A DNA stretch of 64,000 nt from Nymphaea colorata (Eukaryota > Streptophyta > Magnoliopsida > Nymphaeales > Nymphaeaceae). The notes beneath the pieces are model-generated. The model worked only from the letters and a program-made list of their open reading frames with translations. It made no database searches and was not told the DNA's origin. Where the stretch lies: NCBI RefSeq assembly GCF_008831285.2, contig NW_022204890.1, positions 1 through 64,000 on the forward strand. Direction: 5' to 3'. Positions within the stretch are counted from its first letter, which is position 1, and each line of letters opens with the position of its first letter. A program made the translations under genes and the position numbers. Of the stretch, positions 21,165-32,002 are shown piece by piece.

Positions 21165-21544
21165 ATGTAGGCATAGCCATAGCAGGAAACCACGCAAAAC
21201 GTTACCTCCAAATCGAAAAAAACACACGTTCTTGCTCGCAGTTGGCAGGAGTTTACCGATAGGGCCATGGATTTGCTCATCGAAAACCCCACCCAAGCCA
21301 AATACGTTCTGAAGTATGTGCCAAAGCTTCATAAGTTTGTCCTCAAGGTCACCGATGGCACCAGAATCGTCATGAGGAAATGCAAAGGAGAGGTATATGA
21401 TCGTTGATTTAGGAACTAGAAGAAGTCGAAAAATTCACCATGTTTGCTGGAAGAGCCCTCACCAATGAAGGCAACAAAAAACAGGAGGAAAAAATTGTCA
21501 CCGAAGACAAGGATAAGAAGAAAAAGAATAAAAAGAAAAGATGA
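21165..21544 (+). CDS. SRP9: Signal recognition particle 9-kDa subunit
   Basis: After splicing a 20-nt intron the protein is 119 aa: MEAEPEQETTQN, then RSWQEFTDRAMDLLIENP, KYVLKYVPKLHKFVLKVTDG and KFTMFAGRALTN, which match SRP9 (the Alu-domain subunit that with SRP14 arrests elongation). The family layout of a first helix, a three-stranded sheet and a last helix is kept. Three TAG codons near the start give the expected acidic MEAEPE, support for TAG=Glu. A Lys-rich tail of about 30 residues extends past the usual SRP9 end. The start was chosen at 21165 because upstream ATGs are out of frame. Confidence 0.85.
21393..21412 (+). other. 20-nt intron in SRP9
   Basis: GTATATGATCGTTGATTTAG, flanked by KCKGE and ELEEVEKF. 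It contains an in-frame TGA, so it must be removed for the conserved last helix to be made. Confidence 0.85.
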
Positions 21545-21687
21545 TGTCCATATCACTCATTTAATTGTCTTGCCATTGTATAAATCACATGAAGTGATGC
21601 CTTGCCATTTGATGATAAATGTGAAAAAATATAAAGAGAGGAATGAATAGATTAATAAGCGATTCTCAACATTGGTAATAGGCATTA

Positions 21688-22731
21688 TCATTCATCAAAT
21701 GAGCTGAACAAGTTTCCAATTTCCTTCAGACTGCTCTTGGTAAACTTTTCATCAGTTTCGATCACCTCCACAGGGTTTTCTGGCTCGCTCTGCTTTGAAT
21801 ATTCCATTTCTCTTTGCTCCCAGTGCATCTGCAGTCCCTCCTCCAAGGCCTTGCAAGCTGCTTCAGGGTCTCTAAAGTCTAGTCTGCGCATGTGGATGGG
21901 CTCGGCTGGCGTCTTGCTGGCAAGTCCCCTGTAATCTCGCATGTTTGTCTGGTAGTTGTCCATGATTGGCCTGAACTGTTCTTCTCTGGACTCGTTGAGG
22001 ATGATGTTCATGGACTCCACGATGTCCTCCTTCATGCGCTTGGAATCAGTAAGAGCAGAGTCGATTTTACTGATGTTTTCATTGCTGCTCTTGACAGCAG
22101 ATTAGTATTAATCCTTGAGTTCCTCCAACACACGTCTTTTGTGCTAATCGATGATTTCATAGAAATGGCCATAGTATTCCTCCACTTTTGCCTCTTCTTC
22201 CTGAAGAGATTGCATGGCCAAGCTAACATGGCAGTTGATGGCTTGTGATTTTTTGCTGAGCGAAGTCATTGTGCTCTAAAGGTCATTCAGAAATGCATCC
22301 ACTTCCTCTTTCCTTGGGTTTATCTCTATGGAGGACTCAGTTCCATTGATTTTCATGACTGTAAAGCCTTGGCTTGCCAACAGAATAGCGCATTTTTCAC
22401 AATAATACAATGACTCCTCTTCGCTGTATGCCAAGTATTTTGCCACCTTATGAGGATCGTTGATGCACATAAAATCTCTTTTACGACTAAAGTTGGATCT
22501 TCCCATTAAGCTAGATTCTGTGCGTCTTGACCTGAGAGGTGAAAGGGAAGCCTTAGTTCCAATACGATTGGGAGTGTTTCCAATGTTCATCTTGTCTTGA
22601 ATAAAAAAGCAATTACTTTCCCTATCCCTAAGGGGACTCTTGGTGTATGTGTTGATCATGGGCTGCTTCTTGCGAGGCTCGCACTAGCTCTAGATGAGCG
22701 CGATTTGGTTAAGATAGGTCCTGTTTATCAT
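21688..22731 (-). CDS. B-box-like zinc-finger coiled-coil protein
   Basis: One unbroken frame of 347 codons. Residues about 90-125 carry a Cys/His cluster (C-x4-H, then YYCEKCAILL), a B-box-like zinc site. A coiled coil follows (STMTSLSKKSQAINCHV, EEEAKVEEYYGHFYEI, RRVLEELKDEYESAV), then a C-terminal part with GLASKTPAEPIHMRRLDF and an acidic end. B-box plus coiled coil is the TRIM-like arrangement, here without a RING. Ciliates have many such proteins of unknown role. TAG/TAA fall at coil positions as Glu. Confidence 0.7.
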
Positions 22732-22867
22732 AACGTATATTTTTCAAATTATATAGAAAGATAATAAGGGATGAAGATGACTAGTTTTGGAGATGTAGAG
22801 AATAAATTATTAAAATCAACTTTGGGTGCTACTGGCAGCCATTATCTTTAGCTACGGGTGGTAATGA

Positions 22868-23723
22868 TCAGGAGAATATGCAATTGAACAATCGCAATAT
22901 CTTTGCATCCATTTGTTGAGAAATTTTAACTAAGGTTGTATCTCCTATGGCTTGAATTAAGGCTGCCCTGTGATGCTTTTAGTAAAGATGGGAAATAGCG
23001 GATCAGGTTAGAATCGTATTCCAAAATCATGGAGTATAATAAAGAAATGCATAGCTTCTTTTGGATTACAGACTTTTCGAAGTAACTGATCTACATAATT
23101 ACCCCCTAGATGATCCAAAGAGACCTATCCTTATAGATATTCCACTTTTAGCTGATTTTCTCTTTGAAATAACTTTAGAAAGCCTTTAAGAGGATGCACA
23201 TTTCAGTCCACAAGGTGACTGGCCTTAGCTTGAACTCTAATGCCTTCATTATATGTTCCTCAAGGGAAATAAACTCTGTATCTGGTATTTAGAGTTTCAA
23301 AAGTTAAGATGCTTGTGAAGGGGTCAATATTCTTCGACTTTACAGCTTTTGAGCAATCATGAGGCAGCATAGTCCGTAGACCTGGAATTCTCTCTTTGTA
23401 ATGTTCAGTTTCATTAGCAATTGATCGAGGTAATGAATGGCGTTATGTAGAGCCTATTTGCTAAGCTCAAGGTCAAACAAGACCTGCACGAGCCAATCGA
23501 TAAGAATTATTCTCATGATTGGAGTGACTGTATTTGGTCCCTTTTCTTTGATCTTGAGAGAAAAGTTATTATTCAAGTTTTCGCTGATCTTAGCCTTGAT
23601 TGCAGTTTTAATTTTCCCTTCATCTTTTCCAAACAAGTTACCTTTTTTCCTTATTGTATTATCTTCTGGATTATACCTATGAGGTAGGCTATATTTTTTC
23701 TTTTTAGTTTCGATGATATCCAT
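22868..23723 (-). CDS. Cyclin
   Basis: The cyclin box is recognisable: MRIILIDWLVQVLFDLELSK, then EALHNAIHYLDQLLM (Glu = TAG at the ETL-type position), QVYGLCCLMIAQKLE (Glu = TAA at the conserved IAsKxE site), and TPSQASELLKLEIPDTEFI followed by EEHIMKALEFKLRPVT, the linker into the second cyclin fold. About 80 basic residues precede the box; no destruction box is obvious. It most resembles A/B-type mitotic cyclins, which activate CDK1. One base is probably missing near 22985 (ending DAKILRLFNCIFS then TGA). It is in tandem with the B-box gene. Confidence 0.8.
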
Positions 23724-24034
23724 TTTGGCGCATAGTGATCGGTTGATCTGTTCTTCCCTCGAGCGTTTTTATTTATGATTGGTTTTGTTATTGTCTTCAG
23801 CTACTATGGAGAGGTCGTTTTCAGTAGTAGAGGCATTGAGGTTAGATTATTATTTGAATCTTTTGCCCTTAAACATTATAATCTATATGAAACATCAATG
23901 CCCCACTTTGAATTACATATTGATTATCATAAAAGATATTGAAAAATTATCCGAAATAATTATTATTGATTGGGGTGGTGAATATCTCTTATTTATTCTT
24001 TTATTATTTTATTCGAGAAAAAAGTATAAATAAG
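23724..24034. other. Intergenic, divergent promoter region
   Basis: 311 bp of very AT-rich sequence between the cyclin and the first protease-ART gene. Short open frames occur but look compositional. It should hold both promoters. Confidence 0.5.
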
Positions 24035-26131
24035 ATGGAGGAGGAAGATGACTATATTGATGAGATGTGCATCAAGAGTGAAAAGTTAAAATATGTCAAA
24101 AAATAGCTGCTCAAAAATGAGTTGCTTCATTCATCTATTGGCGCATTGAAATTCAAAGACCATCGGAATAATCCTGGCTCTGGAACAGCCACGATCATCT
24201 CTCCAAATTGTATCCTGACAGTTGCTCATAATATCTATAACAAATGGGATAAAAAAACATATAGAGATTTCAAGTTTTATCTGGCTGCCCATGGAAAAAG
24301 TGAGACCTATTATTAGGTTTAATCCATAAAATATCCTTCTTAGTTTGAGACCTGCACGACCAAATAAAAATTAAAATATGATTTTGCACTTATGAAGCTA
24401 AAAAAACCAATAAATTTCCCCTATTTTCTCAAATTGGAAGTTCTCTGTAAGGAGTGTATCAAAGATAGAGAATAATAGCTAGAATTGGCAATCTATGGCT
24501 ATCCCTAAGGAGCAAAACCATAGACTAAATAGCTCTTGTAGGATCTATAAGGAGTGCAAATCTCCGAATACTTCAAAAACGAAGAATAGGAAGAGAAATA
24601 TCAGTTTGGACTCAAAAAGAAAGATAGCATAACTGAGATAGATTATAACTAGTTTATCAAGTATAGAATATCTACAGAAAGTGGACAGAGTGGCTGTCCA
24701 ATCGTCATGAACAATAGCATAATCGGCATACACACTAGTGGCACCAAAGAATTCAATGTCGGAAGATTAATAACCCAAGATTTGGTGGATACCCTAACCA
24801 CATGGGCATAAGAAATGGATGCTTAGCTTTTTACCATGCATGATCATGAGATTTTTGTCAGGCACGAAGGGTCAAAGTAGATCTGTGCAGCATTGAAATA
24901 CTAAGCATGGAAAGAAGCCAAAATATCCCATATTCTTATGCATAATCTGAAGCAATCCAAATAGTATTATTGCCTGATGTACAAATCTACAGTTTTATTT
25001 CCTTAGGATCGGCTAGAAAAGATAGAAGAATAGCCTCTTTTCTCAGCATAGCATATCTAACTAATCATACTTAAGGACAGCGCCAGGCTTTTCTTCTATC
25101 GTATCATCGTGAACTGGCATCAAAACATGAATCTCAGCAACTTCAGATAAAGAGAAGACATTCCCAATTAGTTCAAAGAGAAAAATGCATATCTGAAAAA
25201 AGTCTTCACAATTTATTCCAGGCATTACTACTATTAAATGAACCAATGTCTAAGAGCTAAGGACTTTACCACGAAGCCGTAGCCAATTCATATGGCGGTT
25301 GAGCTTTTGAATGCTTCTCGCTACCTTCCAATATAGAGATGCCAGACTGCCTTTAGGGGAGTTTCCAAAGCTTTTAAAAATACTTTAAAAAAAGGATAGA
25401 TCGTATAGTTTCCTGAATTCTTTTCTGGATCCACTGATATTGAAGAAGCTTACAAGCATACCCTGAAGACATAAAAAGGAACAATATTCTACATCCCCTC
25501 CTCTACGTATCGATATCTGGGTAATGATTATGCTGATGGAAAGATGGTGGTCCTCTTCATGCCATTCTAAAAATTCTATGTCGAAGAAAATCATTTTAAT
25601 AATGAAATTTACGAGACTGATCTTCGTCAGATACCAGGGCCAGTCACTTACTTGAAGCGGATTATTATTTGGATATGCGAAAATCCATAAAAATACAAAA
25701 GATAATATTAAAAATGGATGTAGGGGTAAAATGTATAAATTATACATTTATCTTCTGTGGAATTTTTCAATTAGAAATGGTTTTAGGCCTATGGATGGAT
25801 CTTGAAGTGGAAGGAAATAGAGGTAAGAATAGTTATATTTTAAAAAATGTAAGAAAAAAGTGGAATAGAAACTTTCTTTAGACTTTCAAGAAGCAAGATA
25901 GAATAGACTCCTAATGTAGACTTTATTTCTTTGCTGTCTCATCTTCAAAAGCACAATAACTCTACATTTGTATTATTATTTACAAAGCATCTCAAAGAAA
26001 GAGGAGAACTTGCAATCAAATAGGGGGTTTTTCAGTATCTCAGGACAACATAATAGCTTGAATACGTCTAGTTATTCGTATAATTTTGCGATATCTAATC
26101 CTCAGAATCCAATGAGTCGGACAAAGAATGA
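24035..26131 (+). CDS. Trypsin-like protease fused to a degenerate ART-fold domain (copy 1)
   Basis: A single exon of 698 codons with no frame break. Residues ~30-240 form a trypsin-like serine protease: TVAHNIY (His65), YDFALMKL (Asp116) and SGQSGCPI (Ser219), all triad residues present. No signal peptide; the N-terminus is acidic. A middle helical region (about 250-430) links to a C-terminal domain with FRGV (Arg441) and FFSGSTD (S-x-S at 464/466) and a LFMPFEKFYVEEN strand, the layout of arginine ADP-ribosyltransferases. The family's catalytic E-x-E, expected just before LFMPF, is absent (ADGKMVV instead), so the ART part is probably inactive. About 120 further acidic residues follow. It is the upstream member of a tandem paralogous pair. 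Confidence 0.75.
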
Positions 26132-26436
26132 TATTTTATTTAATATCCCAAATTATCTCTAATATTTTTCATAATTTTAATAAATAATCTTAATTTTCAG
26201 TATTTGATGTTTACTTTGAAATTCGGATTAGTTATCTTATAACAATCTCAACTTTTATATAATATTTTTTATAGTGAGAAGAATATATGATATATTTGAT
26301 TGCCAACCAAGAGATATTTTGATTTTTTCCTTATAAATAATCGTCATCTTCAAAGCAAATGCTGAAAAATATTTTGTTGATATGCATAATCTCTTCATTT
26401 ATTTCCTTTGATATTTTCACGTAATAAGTATTAATA
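26132..26436. other. Spacer between the protease-ART paralogues
   Basis: 305 bp, strongly AT-rich, no coding signal. It ends with an ATTAATA tract directly before the copy 2 ATG. Confidence 0.5.
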
Positions 26437-28608
26437 ATGTAGGAGGACTATCGGGATTAAAAGCAAGTCAACAACGATATCCTGTTTGAAGTCACTGAAG
26501 AATACATTGCAAATCTAATGCACCGATCCATCGGCGCCCTCACCTTCAGAGACCGCTGGAATAGACTTGGCAAAGGCACAGCCACCCTCATTTCCAAAGA
26601 TATCATCCTCACGGTTGCCCACAACATCTATGATAAAGAATACGGATACGAGTATAAATAGTTTAGGTTCTATCTGGCGCCGTGCAAAATCGGACAGGAG
26701 TTCTATGAAATCTAAAGCTGGAGATACATGCCAGAGTTTAAAAATTGCATAAGGAAGGATAGGATTCAGTATGACTTCGCTATCATGAAACTCAAAATCA
26801 CAAAATAACGACCAATCAGCCAAACATAGTTCTTATCCCTAGAAACTATTTGCTCAAAATGCATAAAATAAGACTTAACTTTATCCATTTTCGGCTATCC
26901 ATCTGAACAGCCTTCGTATCCTCCCAACTACTTGCCTCTTGATCCTGAATTTAAGAAATTCAGAATAAACCAGTATGGTCTGACCTGCGAAAGGAGAGTA
27001 ATGTCCATCGATTTTTCCTTGTCTAGAATCACATACTCAATGAACACCTATCCTGGACAAAGCGGTAGTGCCATCATTTGCAATAACAGGATCATCGCAG
27101 TCCATAATGCAGCTGGAAATAACAATTAACCTTTCAACATAGGAAGAATCATGACCAAAGATTTAATATAAAAGCTTACGAGTTGGTGTTAATAAATTAA
27201 AGGTTCCCTTTTCGAAGTATATGACCACCCTCATTCCAAGCTTTCCCGAGACCTAACGATAAAAGTTAGGCATGGGTAAAATAAATACAGCATATAATAC
27301 AATCTCATCAAAAAATGCACCGTTTAGGAGGTTCTAAACGACATCTTGCCGGACCCCAGGTTTTACTACTGCCTAATGGCTCAAGGAATCATCCTCAAGC
27401 CTGAAGACTTGTTTGAAACAATTGAATCCCTAGAGCTAGATACCGATTATTAAAATGTGTTATAATTCTAAATTCTGAAGGACAGCGCTAGGTTTTATCT
27501 ATTCACCACTATCTACAACCAATACAAAGACCTTCCATTAGAAATATTTTGCGGTTTAGCCGGTATTCCAGACCCATCAAATATTTAGTAATACAAGAAA
27601 TTTGTGATAAAAAATATCTGGACTTCGAATCATCAGTTCTACATGCAGATCAATAAATTTCTAAGATAAGGCATTCATTCAAAGAGAAACGATATTACAG
27701 ATGCTGATAGCATCGGGTATCTCAAGATGATTGTGTAGATCATAAAAGTATGCAATTACATTGAGAAAAATCCATACTTTTAAGTATATCGAGGAACCGG
27801 CAATTTTTTCTTTTCAAGTTTTGCCAAATAAGGAGATAACAACTAATTCCGGGCTTTCACGACTACTTCACTCCTCAAGTAAATGGCCCACAAAATGATT
27901 CGAAAAATGGGAAGTATCATGACTATAAAACATTTCACAGGAAAATTAATAAGTAGCTATGCTTCATTTCCATCAGAAAAGGAAACTTTGATCATGCCTT
28001 TCACTAAGTTCTATGTCGATTCTATAAAAAAAGATTCGAATTAGTTTGAAACAATATAACTGGTAGAATTATCGGGACCAATTAAATACTCCAACAAAAT
28101 ATTGATATGGATCGAAGATTACGAAACCTAGTTTTCTAAATAGATAGAATTCATTAAAGACAGCTATGGCTTTGAAGTGCTTTACATTCCTTCGTTTTTT
28201 ATCTTCACCAAGTGGATTGAAGAGTACGGCTGGCTCCTGAAATGGAGGGATACCCAGGTGAAAATAGTGCTAAACATCAGCATAGTCACAAAAAGAGTAA
28301 AGAGTTTTTTATAAAAAACTTTTAAAGGTTTATTTGGAAAATAAGAGTCTCTTATCTTTAATTAACTTTAGAAAAATGGAGTAAAAAAAGAGATAATCTC
28401 TGACGAAACTGAGCTCAAATTCTTAAAATGGTTTTATATGGACTGCAAATACACAAACTAAACGTTAGTCTACTGTTAAAAGCCGTAAAGATACTCACAA
28501 AAGGCAAAGGAACAGAATATTAAAGGCAATTTTACTCTCTCAACTTCGATGAAATAAATTTAGTCTTTCATTCAATTCAACGGATCAGTACTGCAAGTCA
28601 TATAGTGA
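26437..28608 (+). CDS. Trypsin-like protease fused to mono-ADP-ribosyltransferase domain (copy 2)
   Basis: A single exon of 723 codons, unbroken. Protease half: TVAHNIYD (His62), YDFAIMKL (Asp113), GQSGSAII (Ser209). Like copy 1 it lacks a signal peptide. ART half: VYRGTGN (Arg452), FRAFTTTSLL (T-x-S around 476-478) and SEKETLIMPFTKFYV, with the full E-x-E at Glu514/Glu516; this R-S-E set is the hallmark of arginine-specific mono-ADP-ribosyltransferases (ARTC-like). About 190 residues follow, helical and Lys/Glu-rich. The two halves sit on one polypeptide separated by about 230 helical residues. Role unknown: host protein modification, secretion-independent defence or stress control are all possible. 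It overlaps the convergent RPA1 gene's end by a few tens of bases. Confidence 0.8.
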
Positions 28609-30982
28609 AAATGATACCTAATTTATCTATATTTAAGGATCTTTTGAATATACAGATAAAAATCATTTTTGAGTATATTTTGCTTGATAACGTTCAATAG
28701 GTTGCAGAGTCCTTCTTGAGTGTTTAAAACTCTCATCTTAACAATCGTAATTGTGTTGTTATTTGATCTTTCCACCCAAACAGAAATAGGCCTTAACAGC
28801 CACTCCTTCTTCATCACCCAAAATCCATTCATCATCAAGGTCTCAGCCATTGAATTCGACCATATCACGCTTATCGTTGCCGAAATATCTCCGATTTCTC
28901 CCCTTAGGAACAGTCTATCCTCAATTTCACCAGTCTTTCTAGGCCCGCATGTCCTGCATCGGTTGTCTTCCACCTTTTGAAGCACACAACACACGCACGG
29001 TATATATATTTGTCTTTGAATTCTATAATTTCCACATTTTTAATGAAAAAATTGCTTCCACTTTCTTCTTAGACGTCCTTAAGCTCATTTATCTAAGTGT
29101 ATCCGATGAGTTCAGTTTCAAGATGGGCAACTGAGTTACACTATTTCATCCAACTCATAACTTATCGAGCTTATTTGGTCAGTGGCAGCCATTAATGCTT
29201 GACAATTGTGAATGGTTTTCTGACCAAATTGGCCTTAGTCTTGTATGAGCTTGTCATGGCTCCATATATGGTGATTGGCTTATCAATGAGGCCTCGGAGG
29301 CTCTATATGTTCAATCGAGATTAGAACTGAACATAGGCGATGCTCCAACGAGTTAATGGATCCACAATTTATAAGTGGATAGTGCTGCCATTTTTTCCTT
29401 TAAATGATTTGATATCTTTCAAGATCCCGTAGCAGCTAATGACCAAACCTTCTTACAATTGATAAATCTTCTCTATCGGGGTATAGTTGTGTGAAGGTTA
29501 GATTGAATCTGTTGCTATTTATTCTCTTTCTTATATTATGCAACTCCTGCAGTCAAACTAAACTTCATAATTGCTGTAGTTCAACTTTGGAGCCAGTGAT
29601 TATCTGATGATGCCTTTTCCCAATTTGTACATTCTATTTTCTTCTAAAGTAAAAGAAAGCTCGTCTAGATTGACAAAAACAGCAAAGATGAGGTATTGAT
29701 GATTTTTATCACAGATAATCGCTTGAATAAGGTTGTTTTCCTCGTGAAGGCATTTAATCACAGCTTCGACTTACCATACAGATGTTTTTTTAACATAACC
29801 GTGATATAAATTTTCAAGCGAAGTCATATCATTGCTGGTGATTGCAGTTTTAGCAACTTATAGGGATTTACTCTTCTAAAACTTTCTTGTGTCTTAAGTT
29901 GACACCTATTTAGTTTCGTCTGCCTGACTTAAGCAGCCCTTTTATTGAGATTTTTTCTTGTTTACCCAATCCAAAAAATCCCAATCTTCATTATCATCCT
30001 AGCCATCGTCAAGCTTTTGTATTGTTATTGTCCTTTAATCTTGAACATTTTGCCCTTTTGCCTCCTGTTATGCATCTTCTGAATCATTATCACTGAGACA
30101 GTTGAAGATAAATTGCAAATCCTTTTTCCTTTAAAGCATTTTTTTCTTATTTGTTGACATTTTCTTTTATGATTGCTTTCTTTGAGGCAATTAGAATGAT
30201 TACTCATGCTCGTCATCATCAGAGTTATCAGTTACCAAAAGTTCTAAGATATTTTGGAAACGTTATTCTTTGCTTTGAACTATAGGCGTGATTACTTTTT
30301 ATGCATCATCTATCTAATTAATTTCTATTTAATTAATTGTTTGTGTCTATGTCTCGCAAACCTTTTCATTTATAATGGACTTCGTATCTTCCTATTCATT
30401 TGATTGCTTAGGTTTCATCTCAGATGCAAAAAGGCTATTCACCAATTCTCCTTTTTCTGCAGATGTTAGTTTTTTAAATTCATTTTGCTATTTTGATTTC
30501 CTTTTTGAACTAGCCTAAATTCCATAATCAAACATGATCTGAGAGACTCCATTTTCATGCAATTTTGCTATTTTTTGCGTACTCCACACGACCAAGTTAG
30601 ACCCCTTGCTGTTCACATTCTCCTTTTTGAGGCGCCAAGGCACAGAGTGACCGACATCCTTATCATACTCCCAATACTTAAGTGGGTCTTTGACAATAAT
30701 CACGCCCTCGCCATGATTGCGAATATTTCCGTGAAGCAAATAGAAAGGCTTGATGAGGCCTTGGTCGAACTGGTCTGCAGCCTCGTTGACAACCATCACC
30801 TTCAATATGAAGTATCCATCGCTGAGTTTAGTGGAGTAGACTCGTGGCCTCTTGTGGTTGAACGACAGGATCTGGAATATCCCTGTGCGCTTTGATTCTG
30901 TGGTCATGAGGGAGGCGAACAGGTCGAGAGTGAGAGAGGTAGGACGATCATCGTCCTATTATTAGCTTAGTCTCAATTTCAT
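28572..30982 (-). CDS. RPA1: Replication protein A large subunit
   Basis: It starts MKLRLSEEEDDDRPTSLTL, with three consecutive reassigned codons (TAA TAA TAG) giving EEE. The N-terminal OB part has GIFQILSFNHKRPRVYSTKL. A long charged linker follows (about 30050-30500), then OB-fold strands (AIICDKNHQYLIFAVF, VISCYGILKDIKSFKGKNG). The C-terminal DBD-C keeps a zinc ribbon (CC..., then CRTCG) and GEIGDISATISVIWSNSMAE as in RPA70, ending with RVLNTQEGLCNLLNVIK. RPA1 is the main subunit of the ssDNA-binding RPA trimer. About 800 codons, longer than usual because of the linker. Some frame slips occur near 29000 and 29500. The predicted stop overlaps copy 2 of the protease-ART gene. Confidence 0.7.
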
Positions 30983-31108
30983 TATAAAACCCGCATTAAT
31001 CCTCACTCCATGTCCACATTATCCCTGCCCATCAAAATCAACAATCAACACATATACCATACCAGCGTTGCCATTCAAATATTGATCAAACCATAAGGAA
31101 AAATCATA

Positions 31109-31951
31109 TCATTTTCTCAGTCTTCGAGAAAGACCCTACATCAAGTTTTTTTTATACTCTCCATTTGTTTATTATTCAAGGTGGTATGTGCCAGCATCCG
31201 CCAGCATGTTTTCGGACTCTTCGCTAAATTTATCGAATTTATGCTATAAAAATTACGAAACTTTGTCAATCCTGTGGATCAGGGTTTACGATTTGTGGTG
31301 AAGAGCGTTTCCCTCTTTGTAGATTTCCTTTATCTTGTTGATGAAAGTGGTAAATTTTTAAGGATGACGAGTGGGGGTCTTTGATTGCCTGATAGAATAA
31401 AGGTCCTGAATCCGCATCTAAAGCTCAATTTTGCTGTGATTGGAATGCCCTCGGAAATTGAGAGCAGGCAAGTTCAGTATTTTCCTTCTTCTCTCCTCTG
31501 AGATCTAACTTATTTTGTTATGCCGTTCCTCGTTGTTTTTCTTTTAGCCATATTGCAAGCTAAAACTACTGTTAATCGGTTGGTATTTCTTCATTTTGGA
31601 GATGATCTTTTCGGGACTGATCTCCTCCATATCACCTGTAGCTTTTAACTCTCCTCCTTCAGCAGCCTCATTCCCCATGATGTTGGCTATCTGCATCTTG
31701 ATGACTTTTTTCCTTCTCACCGCATCAGAATCTTCGTTATTCTCCATCCAAGGCTCCGCAATCACTCCTTCCCCCTCCTCCCTCTCCTCATCACTATGCG
31801 AGATCTTCGAGAGTTGTAACGGATTGACCAAAAAGGCATTAGCTTGTTCCAATTTGTTATTAATTTTAGGCAATTAGAGATTTAGCATGGACCTCTCAGT
31901 CATTTTCTGTCTGCGACTTCCTATCTTCTGGCGTGGGGCTGCCTGTGTCAT
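31109..31951 (-). CDS. Acidic/charged coiled-coil protein
   Basis: One unbroken frame of 280 codons starts MTEAAPRQKIGSRRQKMTE or close to it. It contains very acidic patches (SDEEREEGEGVIAEP), a KKVIKMQIANIMGNEA helix, KIISKMKKYQPINSS, and a long C-terminal helix region with KSETLIHRIDKVSEF and EEETNGEYKKNLME. No domain is recognised. A box TATATTA at 31960-31967 precedes the ATG. It is divergent from the giant surface protein gene; the two starts are 51 bp apart. Confidence 0.6.
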
Positions 31952-31959
31952 TTTTAATG

Positions 31960-31967
31960 ATTATATT
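31960..31967 (-). promoter_or_regulatory. Start-site A/T box between two divergent genes
   Basis: AATATAAT on the minus strand about 10 nt before the ATG at 31951. The plus-strand gene at 32003 has its own AT-rich leader (ATTTATTTATAATT). Confidence 0.4.
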
Positions 31968-32002
31968 GCGAGTGATATTTATTTATAATTCAAACTAATC
32001 TA

